NCBI RefSeq assembly: GCF_001401155.1
Contig: NZ_LJRO01000074.1
Coordinates: forward strand, 1-64,000
Direction: 5' to 3'
From: Pseudomonas tremae
Lineage (GTDB): Bacteria; Pseudomonadota; Gammaproteobacteria; Pseudomonadales; Pseudomonadaceae
Length of the DNA: 64,000 bases
Shown here: piece by piece, positions 8,880-18,130 of the stretch
How the letters are laid out: each line of letters opens with the position of its first letter
How positions within the stretch are numbered: position 1 is the first letter of the stretch
Made by a program: the position numbers and the translations under genes
Notes under the pieces: model-generated
Seen by the model: the letters and a program-made list of their open reading frames with translations, nothing else
The model's database searches: none
Told to the model about the DNA's origin: nothing

Positions 8880-10268
8880 TCATTGGCTGGCTTCTGGATC
8901 ACTTTCGATGTCGTTCGTTTTGCTGGTGAAGCTGATGCGCGGGCTGCTCAGCGTCATGCCGTCATGGTCGATGTGTACATGGCTGGCACCTGTGTCTACC
9001 GTCAGGCTGCTGCCTTCGTCGAGGTATACGGTTGGACCGTCGCCCAGTTGCAGCTCGGTCCCGGAGGTCAATGGCCAGTCGAGATGAATGTGCAGGTTGT
9101 CGATAGATTCTGAAGTAGCCTCGACAGGAACCTCGAGTGCCTGCTCTGGCATGTAACCGATGATCTGTGGCGGCGTTCGGTCGGCGTCGGGAAAGCCTAT
9201 CAGCACGGCCATGCCGCTCCGGCATTCAAGGCTCAGGCCCGGAGCAAGGTGCAGCCAGCAGCTATCGGGTTTGCTTGCAGGCTGCGAGCACCATTCGAGG
9301 TGCACCGGTACGCGGCCCGAGGTATCAGGCCGTGTCGGTTCATCGCGGGTGCCGACGATCCAGCCCTGCTGCAAGGGCGCAACCGGATGGCGTGGCAGCG
9401 GTGCCGGCGTGCTGAACCCTGCTTCCCACGGTATGGCTTCAAACCGGTTCAGGTAACGTTCGGCTCCGCCTTCAGTAGCAGTAAAGCGGTGCCGGACCCC
9501 GGTGATCAGCCACAGACGATTCCAGCTTTTTTCCGGGTGCCCGGCCAGCGGCAGCAGTTGCCCGCAGGACACAAATGGCAAGGTGCTGCGCCCGGTGGCG
9601 TGCTGGCCTGCGCGGCTGCCGGGAACAGCGCTGTGCGCATCGGTGACGGCAAAGCGCGTCACCCCCGACTGCCCGGCAAACTGGCGCCAGGGTGCGATGG
9701 GGCTTCGCTGAAACCCGTGCAGGCCTGTGCCGAAAATCAGTTCGTGGCGGCGTCTGGAATGAATAAAGAGGTAGTGGATGTTTTCTTCTGCACACAGGCG
9801 CTGGACCAATTGCAGGTCGGACTCTTGATACTGAACGCAGCTTTCGCGTTCGTGGCAGTCGGTCCGCAGGTCAAAACGGAAGCTCTTTTTCAGGCCATGT
9901 TCTTCCATCACCTGAGTGATGATGCGAACGGCGCTCATGTGCTGGAACAGGCGCGAGTTGTGACGTAACCCGAGGCAGTTCAGACGTGGCCCCAGCCTCA
10001 CGGTGTAACACTCCGGCCCGCTCTGATAATGCTTGCGTGTCGCCGCCTGGATCTGCCCGTGTGTGCCGTGCTGGTTGCCGAAGTTCAGGAAGGCAGGCAG
10101 GTACATGATGCTGGTCAGGTCCAGATAGAAGCCGTCGCCGATAATCTCTATCTCAAACAAAAACGGCTGGCTGATGGCTTCGGTCGCAGTGAATGAGAGC
10201 ACTTCAAAACGGCGCTGCAGCCGGGCGATTTCCAGGCAAAGGAGCGGCACGCTGGCTGGGTCGGTCAT
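8880..10268 (-). CDS. VgrG-like type VI secretion spike protein, short and solitary
   Basis: Member of the VgrG/TssI family, which forms the trimeric spike tip of type VI secretion systems. The 462-aa product keeps the family's gp27-like N-terminal half (YTVRLGPRLNCLGLRHNSRL; CVQYQESDLQLVQRLCAEE) and an OB-fold/gp5-like part (GRVPVHLEW; SGMAVLIGFPDADRTPPQII). The C-terminal beta-helix is only a short repeat stretch (LHIHLDWPLTSGTELQLGDG), so it is clearly shorter than canonical VgrGs of 600 or more residues, and there is no extra effector domain. ATG at 10268 (MTDPAS) is chosen because the family N-terminus begins there; the open frame runs 58 residues further but does not look coding. No hcp, PAAR, adaptor or effector gene is adjacent. 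Confidence 0.82.
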   Translation of the reverse strand: MTDPASVPLLCLEIARLQRRFEVLSFTATEAISQPFLFEIEIIGDGFYLDLTSIMYLPAFLNFGNQHGTHGQIQAATRKHYQSGPECYTVRLGPRLNCLGLRHNSRLFQHMSAVRIITQVMEEHGLKKSFRFDLRTDCHERESCVQYQESDLQLVQRLCAEENIHYLFIHSRRRHELIFGTGLHGFQRSPIAPWRQFAGQSGVTRFAVTDAHSAVPGSRAGQHATGRSTLPFVSCGQLLPLAGHPEKSWNRLWLITGVRHRFTATEGGAERYLNRFEAIPWEAGFSTPAPLPRHPVAPLQQGWIVGTRDEPTRPDTSGRVPVHLEWCSQPASKPDSCWLHLAPGLSLECRSGMAVLIGFPDADRTPPQIIGYMPEQALEVPVEATSESIDNLHIHLDWPLTSGTELQLGDGPTVYLDEGSSLTVDTGASHVHIDHDGMTLSSPRISFTSKTNDIESDPEASQ

Positions 10269-10429
10269 AAAAGGTGTCTCTTCCGGGAATGCGGTCGAGG
10301 ATTCTGGCGGAGAAGGCGGGTGGTGCAGCGCGAAGCGAGGTAGAAAAGGACGTTGCCTACAGAAATGGAGGCGGGGGACTACGCTGAATGGCTTGGCGAG
10401 CGGGACGAACGAGAAGCGTCCGGGGGGAA

Positions 10430-10460
10430 TTCTCGTTCCCATCAGGCATGGGAACGAGAA
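10430..10460. repeat. Perfect inverted repeat, P. syringae intergenic palindrome type
   Basis: TTCTCGTTCCCAT (10430-10442) and ATGGGAACGAGAA (10448-10460) form 13-bp perfect arms around a 5-nt loop. It sits between the VgrG-like gene and speA, both on the minus strand. The arm sequence resembles the palindromes at 37371 and 53680, so these are probably relatives of one dispersed repeat family. As RNA it could act as a 3' stabiliser or terminator for speA. Confidence 0.65.
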
Positions 10461-10488
10461 ATGACGAGCCTTTCCCTTAAATAGGGGG

Positions 10489-12402
10489 TCAGGACGACAG
10501 GTACGATGAACGCGTCAGCCCCAGACGCAAGGCGTCGAGGAAGTAGGTGCGCTCGCGCGGGGTGATCTTGGCGCTGGCGACTTTGTCCCGGTAATGGGTC
10601 ATGAGTTCTTCCGGCGACAAATGCACGTAGCGCAGCATGTCTTCGATGGTGTCGTGGGTTTCGATACCGGCGTGGTAAACGCTGCCGTCCGGGTTCTGGT
10701 AGATGTTCACCGAATCGGTGTCACCGAACAGGTTGTGCATGTCGCCCAGAATTTCCTGATACGCGCCCACCAGGAAGATCCCCAGCAGGTAGTCTTCGCC
10801 TTCGTTCAGCGAATGCACCGGCATGCTGGTCTCGATGCTCTGCTCGTCGACGTATTGCTTGATCTTGCCGTCGGAATCGCAGGTCAGGTCCTGAAGCACG
10901 GCGCGGCGTACGGGCTCTTCGTTCAGGCGGTGCAGTGGCAGGATCGGCAGCACCTGGCCGATGGCCCAGGTGTCCGGCAGGCTCTGGAACACCGAGAAGT
11001 TGCAGATGTACTTGTCGGCCAGCTTGTCGTTGAGTTCGTCCAGCACCTGACGATGCGAGCGCTGACGGGCTTTCAGCGAGTTGTACAGGCGGCGGCAGAC
11101 GGCGAAGTAGCATTGCTCGCCCAGTGCCTTTTCGGCCAGGCTGATCTTGCCGTCGGCATACTGGGCGGCGATGTCGCTCATGTAGTGCGTGGCGCGCCAG
11201 TAGGTTTCTGTGACCATCTCGATGTCGGTCGGGCCCAGCAGATCAACCAGCCATTGCACGGTTTCCGGCAGGCTTTCCTTGTCGGCGATTTCCGGAACTT
11301 CGTCGTTATGCTTCTCGACGTCGGTCACCTGAACCACCAGCATGGCGTGGTGAGCAGTCAGCGAGCGACCGCTTTCCGAGAAAATGTGCGGGTGCGGCAG
11401 GCCCTGCGCGTCGCAGAACTCCTTGAGCATGCCGACCACGACACCGGCGTAATCGTCCATGTCGTAGTTGATCGAGCTGGCGTTGCGCGAGTGCGTGCCG
11501 TCGTAATCGACGCCCAGACCACCGCCAACATCGATGTAATCCACTGGCAGACCAAGTTTGCGCAGTTCGCCGTAATAGCGGATCGCTTCCTTGAAGCCGT
11601 GCTGGTAGTCCGCCAGGTTGGCGATCTGCGAGCCCATGTGGAAGTGCAACAGACGAATGCCCTGATCCAGGCCTGCCTTGCGGAAACGCTCGACCACTGA
11701 CAGCAATTGCGCGGCCGACAGCCCGAATTTGGATTTTTCACCGCCGGTGTCGGCCCACTTGCTGGACGCCAGAGAAGACAGGCGCACGCGAAGGCCGACC
11801 TGCGGGGCGACTTTCAGCTCGGCGGCTTCTTCGATGACCAGCTCGACTTCGGATTCTTTCTCGATGACGATGAAGACGTTGTGGCCCAGCTTCTGGCCCA
11901 TCAGTGCAAGACGGATGAACTCGCGGTCCTTGTAGCCGTTGCAGACGATGGTGCCGCCTTTGGGAGCCAGTGCCAGCACGGCCATCAGCTCGGGCTTGGA
12001 GCCGGCTTCCAGGCCAATGGACACGTTTTGCGTGGCGATGATGTTTTCCACCACCGCTTCCTGCTGGTTGACCTTGATCGGGTACAGCGCGGTGTACTGG
12101 CTCTGGTACTCGAGGCGTGCAATGTTGCTGTCGAACGCCCCGGTCAGTTGACGCACGCGGTCTTGCAGGATGTCTGGGAAACGCACCAGCAAAGGCAGCG
12201 AAAGGCCGCTCTTGCGCAGGTTGTCGACCTGCTCGTAGAGGTCGATCGGCGAGCTGTCTGGCCCATTGGGACGAACTTCAACGCGACCGGCCTCGTTGAT
12301 CGCAAAATAACCAGCGCCCCAATGGCGAATGCCATAAACGCTGCGGCTGTCTGCAACGGTCCATTGGCTGCCATCGTCTTTACGTGTGCGTCGTACGGAC
12401 AT
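10489..12402 (-). CDS. speA: Biosynthetic arginine decarboxylase
   Basis: PLP-dependent decarboxylation of arginine to agmatine, the first step from arginine to putrescine in the cytoplasm. The 637-aa product has the fold III (alanine racemase-like) barrel with the PLP lysine in [11 protein letters not shown] (Lys110), the glycine-rich phosphate-binding stretch [14 protein letters not shown], and the C-terminal CDSDGKI segment with the Cys-Asp pair used by this family. Length matches SpeA of E. coli. It stands alone, with the SUI1-like gene 87 bp upstream on the same strand. Confidence 0.96.
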   Translation of the reverse strand: MSVRRTRKDDGSQWTVADSRSVYGIRHWGAGYFAINEAGRVEVRPNGPDSSPIDLYEQVDNLRKSGLSLPLLVRFPDILQDRVRQLTGAFDSNIARLEYQSQYTALYPIKVNQQEAVVENIIATQNVSIGLEAGSKPELMAVLALAPKGGTIVCNGYKDREFIRLALMGQKLGHNVFIVIEKESEVELVIEEAAELKVAPQVGLRVRLSSLASSKWADTGGEKSKFGLSAAQLLSVVERFRKAGLDQGIRLLHFHMGSQIANLADYQHGFKEAIRYYGELRKLGLPVDYIDVGGGLGVDYDGTHSRNASSINYDMDDYAGVVVGMLKEFCDAQGLPHPHIFSESGRSLTAHHAMLVVQVTDVEKHNDEVPEIADKESLPETVQWLVDLLGPTDIEMVTETYWRATHYMSDIAAQYADGKISLAEKALGEQCYFAVCRRLYNSLKARQRSHRQVLDELNDKLADKYICNFSVFQSLPDTWAIGQVLPILPLHRLNEEPVRRAVLQDLTCDSDGKIKQYVDEQSIETSMPVHSLNEGEDYLLGIFLVGAYQEILGDMHNLFGDTDSVNIYQNPDGSVYHAGIETHDTIEDMLRYVHLSPEELMTHYRDKVASAKITPRERTYFLDALRLGLTRSSYLSS

Positions 12403-12489
12403 CGAAGTCCCCTATAAAAAGTCGTTGCGCCAGCCTCAAGCCGGCTGGGCGCATTGTAATGAGTTGAAATGACGATTTGATTCGCGGGT

Positions 12490-12861
12490 TCAGCCGCCGG
12501 ACTTTTTAGCCTTGAAGCCTTTCTTGACCAGCTCTGCCAGCAGTAATTCGACATGGTCGCCCTGAATCTCGATCACACCGTCCTTGAGCGATCCGCCAGT
12601 ACCGCAGCGCTGCTTGAGGGCCTTGGCCAGCTCCTTGAGCGGCTCTTCGGCCAAGGGCACACCGCTAATGGTCGTGACAGTCTTGCCGCCACGCCCCTTG
12701 CTTTCACGGCGGACACGGGCAACACCATCGCCCTCCGGGAGAGCCGTCTGTTTGCACGTGCAGTCGGCAACGGGATGACGACAATCGGGGCAATGACGCC
12801 CTGCGTCGGTCGAAAATACCAGGCCACCCAAGGCAGCGAGGGAAGCGGCTTTTTTAGCCAC
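12490..12861 (-). CDS. yciH: SUI1/eIF1-family translation factor (YciH-like)
   Basis: Bacterial relative of eukaryotic eIF1/SUI1. E. coli YciH can influence start-site fidelity, but the physiological role is unsettled. The 123-aa product has a short N-terminal Cys-rich part (CPDC and CTC) that could bind metal, then the SUI1 domain with GRGGKTVTTISGVPL and CGTGGSLKDGVIEIQGDH. The start is a GTG at 12861, backed by AGAGGA seven bases before it; the frame extends to 12912 but the family N-terminus begins at the GTG. Encoded behind nothing obvious and ahead of speA. Confidence 0.88.
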   Translation of the reverse strand: MAKKAASLAALGGLVFSTDAGRHCPDCRHPVADCTCKQTALPEGDGVARVRRESKGRGGKTVTTISGVPLAEEPLKELAKALKQRCGTGGSLKDGVIEIQGDHVELLLAELVKKGFKAKKSGG

Positions 12862-13064
12862 GTAACATCCTCTTGTTGAGGACTGAAGACGGGTCGGGCC
12901 TTTAACAGCCATCGACCGCGAGGCCCCACTCTGGCAGGGGCAGCGCTACTGCAACGGCAGGGCCGATACAGTTTGAAAAGGTCGCGCAGTGTAACGGCAA
13001 ACAGGCCCGTTGCTAAGGGGCGCAGGGTCCAATTTACTGAACCGCTGCTTTACCGGGCACTTCT

Positions 13065-13610
13065 TTACTGCCCCACCGGGATTTGCACCAGATAACGCTT
13101 CAGCGCAGCCAGCGAGTCCGGGCAGTAAGGCATTTGCCCGGCCTGACGCAGCACTTCAGGAACAGGCATGAAACGCGCTTCCTGCACTTCTTCAGGCTGG
13201 AGTATCAAAGGGCCGTCCCACACCGCCGAAAAGACCGCGCACCACAGGCGGTTACCCGGCTGATCAAAGAAAAACCGCTCATGTGCCTGCAACAGCACGT
13301 CACGTACACCCAGTTCTTCTTCCAGCTCGCGAGCAGCAGATTCGGCGTAGCTTTCATCAGGCTGGACCATGCCGCCGGCTGCCACGTCCCAGTAACCGGG
13401 ATAAATAGCCTTGCTGAGGGTGCGTCGATGAACGCACAGTTCGCCTGCACTGTTGAACAGCAAAATGTACGTGCCGCGCCCGATCAGGCCTTGGTCGCGC
13501 AAATCGGAGCGAACCATCGGACCCAGCAGACGATCCTGCTCATCGACCCACGCGATTTGCTCGGCGTCCGAGGCGGCGCGGTGCGCGGCCTCGTTTGGCG
13601 GGATAGGCAT
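13065..13610 (-). CDS. Nudix hydrolase (YfcD-like)
   Basis: Hydrolyses a nucleoside diphosphate linked to another group; the exact substrate is not predictable. The 181-residue product has a complete Nudix box, GGMVQPDESYAESAARELEE followed by ELGV, matching GX5EX7REUXEEXGU. The N-terminal part (VDEQDRLLGPMVRSDLRDQG) resembles YfcD and isopentenyl-diphosphate-isomerase-type Nudix proteins. Its ATG overlaps the TGA of the upstream DUF2333 gene by one base (TGATG), so the two are probably translationally coupled. Confidence 0.88.
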   Translation of the reverse strand: MPIPPNEAAHRAASDAEQIAWVDEQDRLLGPMVRSDLRDQGLIGRGTYILLFNSAGELCVHRRTLSKAIYPGYWDVAAGGMVQPDESYAESAARELEEELGVRDVLLQAHERFFFDQPGNRLWCAVFSAVWDGPLILQPEEVQEARFMPVPEVLRQAGQMPYCPDSLAALKRYLVQIPVGQ

Positions 13611-14689
13611 CAGCCCTGGTTCAGCAACTGGCGAAGGTCGATCACGGCAGCATTGGCGCGTGAAATATAGTTAGCCATCACCAGCGAGTGGTTGGCGAAC
13701 ATACCGAACGGGCTACCGTTGAGGATCACCGGACTCCACATGGGTTCCTGCGAGGCCTCCAGCTCACGGATGATCTGGCGCACGCTGACCGTCGCGTTCT
13801 TTTTGGCGAGCACGTCCGCGAAGTCGACTTCGATGGCGCGCAACAGATGCGAAAGCGCCCAGGCCTGACCGCGTGCTTCATAGAACACGTTGTCAATGTG
13901 CAGCCACGGTGTTTCGACAATCTCTTCGTCCACCTGCGGCACTTCGCCCGGCTTGACTGAGATGTTGCTTTCGGTCTTCAGCGTACTGTTGAGCTTGACC
14001 CGGCCAACACTGGCCGACAGGCGTTGCGACAGCGAACCCAGGCGGGTACCGACATCGCCCAGCCAGTTGTTCAGGTTGTCGGCACGAGCATAAAACAGCG
14101 CGCCTTTTTGGTTGGGATCGGACAACCGCGCCTGATAACGGCTGAGGGCCTTTATGCCTTCTGCGTACTGAGACTCGCTGGACGGGAACATCCAGGTATC
14201 GTCCTTGACGTTGAAGAGCGGTTCGGCGCGGGCCAGATCGCTGTCTTCAGCAGACTGGGACTGCGAGCGGGCGAAGTCCTTGCGCAGCGCACGGCTCAGG
14301 TCGCGAACCTGGACCAGTACGCCGTATTCCCAGCTGGGAATGTTATCCAGCCATACGCCCGGCGGCAGCTTGTCATTCAGCAGGTAACCACCCGGCTTGT
14401 TAAGCAGGGTGCCGGCCACGGACTTGAGCGTCTCGACCGTGGTGTAGCCGATGACCATCTGTTTGCCTTCGCGCTCGGCTGCAGCCTGTGCATTTTGCTG
14501 CACAGGGAAGAGGGCGGGTTCCTTGCTCCAGTACCAACCGACCAATAATGCGACCAGCAGATAAATCAAGATCAGGGCGCCCAGAGCACGGCTGTAGAAC
14601 AGGTTGCCCAGGTAACCGCGGCGTTTGACCGATGACGTATCAGCGGTGCGCTCACCCGCGCTGCCTGCGCGGTTTTTCCAATCCAGCAT
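13610..14689 (-). CDS. DUF2333 family membrane protein
   Basis: Conserved Pseudomonas-type protein of unknown function. The 359-aa product has a basic cytoplasmic N-terminus, one transmembrane helix (about residues 30-50, ALGALILIYLLVALLVGWYW) and a large mostly helical part expected in the periplasm. ATG at 14689 (MLDWKNR) is chosen; an earlier in-frame start adds 23 residues without a ribosome site. It probably forms an operon with the Nudix gene (stop and start share a base). No enzymatic motif seen. Confidence 0.82.
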   Translation of the reverse strand: MLDWKNRAGSAGERTADTSSVKRRGYLGNLFYSRALGALILIYLLVALLVGWYWSKEPALFPVQQNAQAAAEREGKQMVIGYTTVETLKSVAGTLLNKPGGYLLNDKLPPGVWLDNIPSWEYGVLVQVRDLSRALRKDFARSQSQSAEDSDLARAEPLFNVKDDTWMFPSSESQYAEGIKALSRYQARLSDPNQKGALFYARADNLNNWLGDVGTRLGSLSQRLSASVGRVKLNSTLKTESNISVKPGEVPQVDEEIVETPWLHIDNVFYEARGQAWALSHLLRAIEVDFADVLAKKNATVSVRQIIRELEASQEPMWSPVILNGSPFGMFANHSLVMANYISRANAAVIDLRQLLNQG

Positions 14690-14984
14690 GGTAGGGTCCT
14701 TTCGATCTGATCTTGAGTTTAATGCTTCACGTGGTGTTCGACCGCAACCTTGTCTCAAGGTGCCAAGGTATCGAGTTTCAGGCTTGAAGTGGCAAGCCGG
14801 CAGGGCGATTTACTTGCAGCATTATTCTTATAGTCAAAGCCTATCAGCTCATTGATTTTGAGTAATGGCCAAGCGCCATCAAAATGTTGTCAAATAACTG
14901 GCTCACGACATCTTTAATGCGTATCCAAGGTGCTAGCATAGCGCCATCCTTCATCATGCCCAGCAAAACCACAGTAGCCCGAAT

Positions 14985-16640
14985 ATGACCGAGCCAGAAG
15001 ATCCTAGCCGAGATCGCCTCAAGCATCATTTTGCACAACGGGTCATACACCAGGCGCGCCAGATTCTGGAAACGTGGCAGCGTCTGCAAAAAGCCGAGTG
15101 GTCGGCATGCCACATGGCTGAGCTCAAGGAATCGACACTGCGTCTGCAGCGTTTTGCCGAGCGTTTCGAACAGGCTGAACACATCGCTCTGGCGAACGAA
15201 ATCTCTCAGGTGCTGGACGCCGTCGAAGCCAATCGCGGGCGCTTGAACAGCCACGTCATCACCGAACTCAATCGCTTGATGCAGCGGCTGTCGCGCACCG
15301 GGCTGCGGCATGGTGACAGGCTTGAGCAAACCTCGCTGCCTCCATTGCGCAAGCCTGTCTATATTGCGTTGCAGGACCATGAGCGCGCCGAGCGTCTGGC
15401 CAGGCAGCTCGAATTCTTCGGCCTGGCTGCCATGTCGTTGCACACGGTTAGCGATTTTTTGCACGCAATGGCTCAACGCCTTCCGGCGGCGATCGTCATG
15501 GATGTCGACTTCAATGGGCCCGGTCAGGGGCTCAAACTGGCTTCGCAGGCCCAGGAAGGGCTAGAGCACAAGCTGCCTCTGCTGTTTTTCAGTCTTAATG
15601 AAACGGACACGCCCACCCGGCTGGCGGCTGTGCGGGCGGGTGGTGAAGAGTTTTTGACCGGCACGCTGGAAGCTTCGAGCCTGCTCGAGAAGATTGAAGT
15701 GCTGACCTGCGTGGCCCAATACGAGCCTTACAAGGTGCTGATCATCGATGACTCCCGCGCTCAGGCGATGCACACCGAGCGCGTGCTGAATGCCGCCGGG
15801 ATTGTCACGAAGGTCTTGCTCGACCCGATCAAGGCAATGTCCGAGCTGGCTGAATTCCAGCCGGACCTGATCATTCTCGACATGTACATGCCAGGCTGCA
15901 CCGGGACTGAACTGGCCAAGGTCATTCGTCACAACGACCGCTACGTCAGCGTGCCGATCATCTACCTGTCGGCAGAAGACGATCAGGACAAACAGCTCGA
16001 TGCCATGAGCGAAGGCGGCGATGACTTTCTCACCAAGCCGATCAAGCCGCGACACTTGATCACCACGGTTCGCAATCGTGCCGCCAGAGCGCGAAGCCTC
16101 AAGGCGCGGATGGTTCGCGACAGCCTGACCGGGCTCTATAACCACACGCATATCCTGCAATTGTTGGAAGATTGCAGTTTTAGAGCGCGACGCGAGGGCA
16201 AGCCGCTTTGCTTCGCCATGCTCGATATCGATCACTTCAAGAAGGTCAACGACAGCCATGGTCACCCGATGGGCGATCGGGTGATCAAAAGCCTTTCACT
16301 GTTTCTCAAGCAGCGCCTGCGCAAGACTGATTTTATCGGCCGCTACGGCGGTGAAGAATTCGCTGTGGTCATGCCGGACACCGATATCCATAGCGCTCAC
16401 AAGGTGCTTGATGAAATCCGCCTGCGTTTCGCAGAAATCCATTATCCGGCGCAGCCTGCGGACCTGTCCTGCACCTTCAGCGCCGGGGTGGTGTCGCTTG
16501 GCGCGCATGTCGATAGTCTTAGCCTGGCATCCCAGGCTGACACGGCTCTGTATCGGGCCAAGCATGCGGGTCGCAATCAGGTGCATTCAGCCTTGGCGAG
16601 CGTGACGTTTCACACGGCGCGGTCGGAAATAGAGGCCTGA
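14985..16640 (+). CDS. PleD-like response regulator diguanylate cyclase
   Basis: Makes cyclic di-GMP from two GTP under control of receiver domains, in the cytoplasm. The 551 residues run: N-terminal helical region (1-115), a degenerate receiver-like domain (about 125-245), an intact receiver (250-365) with acidic pocket IIDDS, phospho-acceptor Asp299 (LIILDMYMPG) and Lys351, then a GGDEF domain (375-545). The active site is GGEEF (455-459), and RKTD (446-449) five residues before it is a product-inhibition I-site. REC-REC-GGDEF is the PleD plan. It converges on pprB with six bases between the stops, so it could act on the same attachment programme; the cognate kinase is not obvious. Confidence 0.92.
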   Translation: MTEPEDPSRDRLKHHFAQRVIHQARQILETWQRLQKAEWSACHMAELKESTLRLQRFAERFEQAEHIALANEISQVLDAVEANRGRLNSHVITELNRLMQRLSRTGLRHGDRLEQTSLPPLRKPVYIALQDHERAERLARQLEFFGLAAMSLHTVSDFLHAMAQRLPAAIVMDVDFNGPGQGLKLASQAQEGLEHKLPLLFFSLNETDTPTRLAAVRAGGEEFLTGTLEASSLLEKIEVLTCVAQYEPYKVLIIDDSRAQAMHTERVLNAAGIVTKVLLDPIKAMSELAEFQPDLIILDMYMPGCTGTELAKVIRHNDRYVSVPIIYLSAEDDQDKQLDAMSEGGDDFLTKPIKPRHLITTVRNRAARARSLKARMVRDSLTGLYNHTHILQLLEDCSFRARREGKPLCFAMLDIDHFKKVNDSHGHPMGDRVIKSLSLFLKQRLRKTDFIGRYGGEEFAVVMPDTDIHSAHKVLDEIRLRFAEIHYPAQPADLSCTFSAGVVSLGAHVDSLSLASQADTALYRAKHAGRNQVHSALASVTFHTARSEIEA

Positions 16641-16646
16641 ACCCGC

Positions 16647-17441
16647 TCAGCCCTGGCTTTCGGTCAGGTTATGCCGTTCACCGGACTGTCCCGGCGAAAA
16701 GGCCAGTGCCAGCTGGGTACGGTTGTGCATGTGGGTCAGGCGCAACACCTGCGATACATAAAGTTTTACAGTATTTTCAGTAATACCCAGCTCGCAGGCA
16801 ATCTGGTAGTTGGTCAGCCCGGTGCTCACCAGGCGCGCCACGTCCTGCTGGCGGCGTGACAGCTTGGCCAGCGTTACGCGCATCTGCGCGTCGTTTTCCG
16901 GGCGTGGAGCGATTTTTTTCTCAGGCGGCGGCTTGCTCTGGACGTTATCCATATTTTGATAAATGTCCTCGATCGAAGCGGCCAGAAATCGCAACTTCTC
17001 GTTAAGCAGGCTTAATTGATGGTAATTGCGTTGCCGCTCGTTGAGCGCTTCGACCTGCAACTGGACGCCCTCCAGTAACTCGTCGAGATTCACCGGCTTC
17101 TGATAGTAATCGGCTATGCCGGCTCGCAAAGCCTTGATGACGTCCTTTTTCTCGGCTTGCCCGGTAAGCATGATGGCTTCGAACAGGTGCGACTTGCCGC
17201 CCGCCATCTTCATGGCTTCGACCATCTCGATACCATTCATGCCGGGCATTTCCAGATCACAAAGCACGATGCCGACCGTACTGTCATGAATGAAATGCTC
17301 GATGGCCTCAAGGCTGGAGTAACAGCGCACGCATGTATAACCATTGCCTTCCAGAAACTCGCAGAGTTCGTCGACAATTAACGGCTGGTCATCCACCACA
17401 AGCACTTTCATGTCCGGGAAGTTATTCACGTGCGACTCCAT
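16647..17441 (-). CDS. pprB: Response regulator PprB (receiver + LuxR-type HTH)
   Basis: DNA-binding response regulator; in P. aeruginosa PprB is the partner of PprA and switches on the Tad pilus, CupE fimbriae and an adhesin. The 264-aa form has a receiver domain (12-125; Asp62 in VLCDLEMPG, Lys115 in YYQKPVN), a coiled linker, and a LuxR helix-turn-helix (about 195-250; LTNYQIACELGITENTVKLY). ATG at 17441 is used. A TTG at 17459 has a better ribosome site (AAAGGT), and ATG at 17411 sits right before the receiver, so the start is uncertain. Identity rests on the adjacent fppA, tadF and pprA. Confidence 0.88.
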   Translation of the reverse strand: MESHVNNFPDMKVLVVDDQPLIVDELCEFLEGNGYTCVRCYSSLEAIEHFIHDSTVGIVLCDLEMPGMNGIEMVEAMKMAGGKSHLFEAIMLTGQAEKKDVIKALRAGIADYYQKPVNLDELLEGVQLQVEALNERQRNYHQLSLLNEKLRFLAASIEDIYQNMDNVQSKPPPEKKIAPRPENDAQMRVTLAKLSRRQQDVARLVSTGLTNYQIACELGITENTVKLYVSQVLRLTHMHNRTQLALAFSPGQSGERHNLTESQG

Positions 17442-17587
17442 GCTGTTAAATTCAGTCAACCGTGACCTTTATCCATTCAGCAAACACCCACCGCAGAGTT
17501 GTTGCTGTACGCGACCGTACGTCAACGCAATGCATTAACCGTAGCTCTACTTTCCGACTATGTACATAGCATTGGTTTTACGTTCGA

Positions 17588-18070
17588 TTAATGGAGCAGC
17601 CCGGCGCTGAGTAGCAGGCCGATCAATAAAAAGGGAGAAAAGGGAAGTTTGTCCGACGTCCTCGGGTTCAGGCAGGCGTAACGCTGCGTTACCCGCTGTG
17701 GCATGTGAGGCCATAGGTGTTTTCCTATAAAAAGCCACAGCAGCAGGGCGACGCCTGCGCTAACAAAAGTGCACAGCAGGTAGGCACTGTCGGAGGCAAG
17801 CGCCATGGCTGTCATCAGTTTGACGTCGCCAGCGCCCAGCCTGCCCATCATGTACCCGGGCAGCGTCAGGGCCAGCGCCAGTACCAGTGCCAGCCCAGCC
17901 TCGCTGGCTGGCGCACCCAGCCAGGCAACCCCTGTGAAACTCAGATACGCGGCGGCCAGCACCGCGCCGCCTATTGTCAGCCGGTTGGAAATTTCCTTGC
18001 GTCGCGCGTCCTGTTCGGCGCAAATTACAAACCAGGCCAGCAGCAGAAATAATTTCATCACGCAAAACAT
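17588..18070 (-). CDS. fppA: Type IV prepilin peptidase FppA (Tad type)
   Basis: Aspartyl inner-membrane protease that removes leader peptides from Flp-type prepilin and the pseudopilins TadE/TadF. The 160-aa polytopic product is the short form without an N-terminal methylase domain. Both catalytic aspartates are present: Asp21 in AEQDARRKEISN and Asp82 in GAGDVKLMTA (GxGD motif). ATG at 18070 is used; Met5 is an alternative. It lies between pprB (same strand) and the divergent tadF, 60 bp away. No flp pilin gene lies in the window, so its only visible local substrates are TadF-like. Confidence 0.9.
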   Translation of the reverse strand: MFCVMKLFLLLAWFVICAEQDARRKEISNRLTIGGAVLAAAYLSFTGVAWLGAPASEAGLALVLALALTLPGYMMGRLGAGDVKLMTAMALASDSAYLLCTFVSAGVALLLWLFIGKHLWPHMPQRVTQRYACLNPRTSDKLPFSPFLLIGLLLSAGLLH

Positions 18071-18130
18071 ACCGGGTTCTCTAAAGAATCTATGCTGTGC
18101 TTAATCGCCAATGTCAGGGTAGACGTTGAT

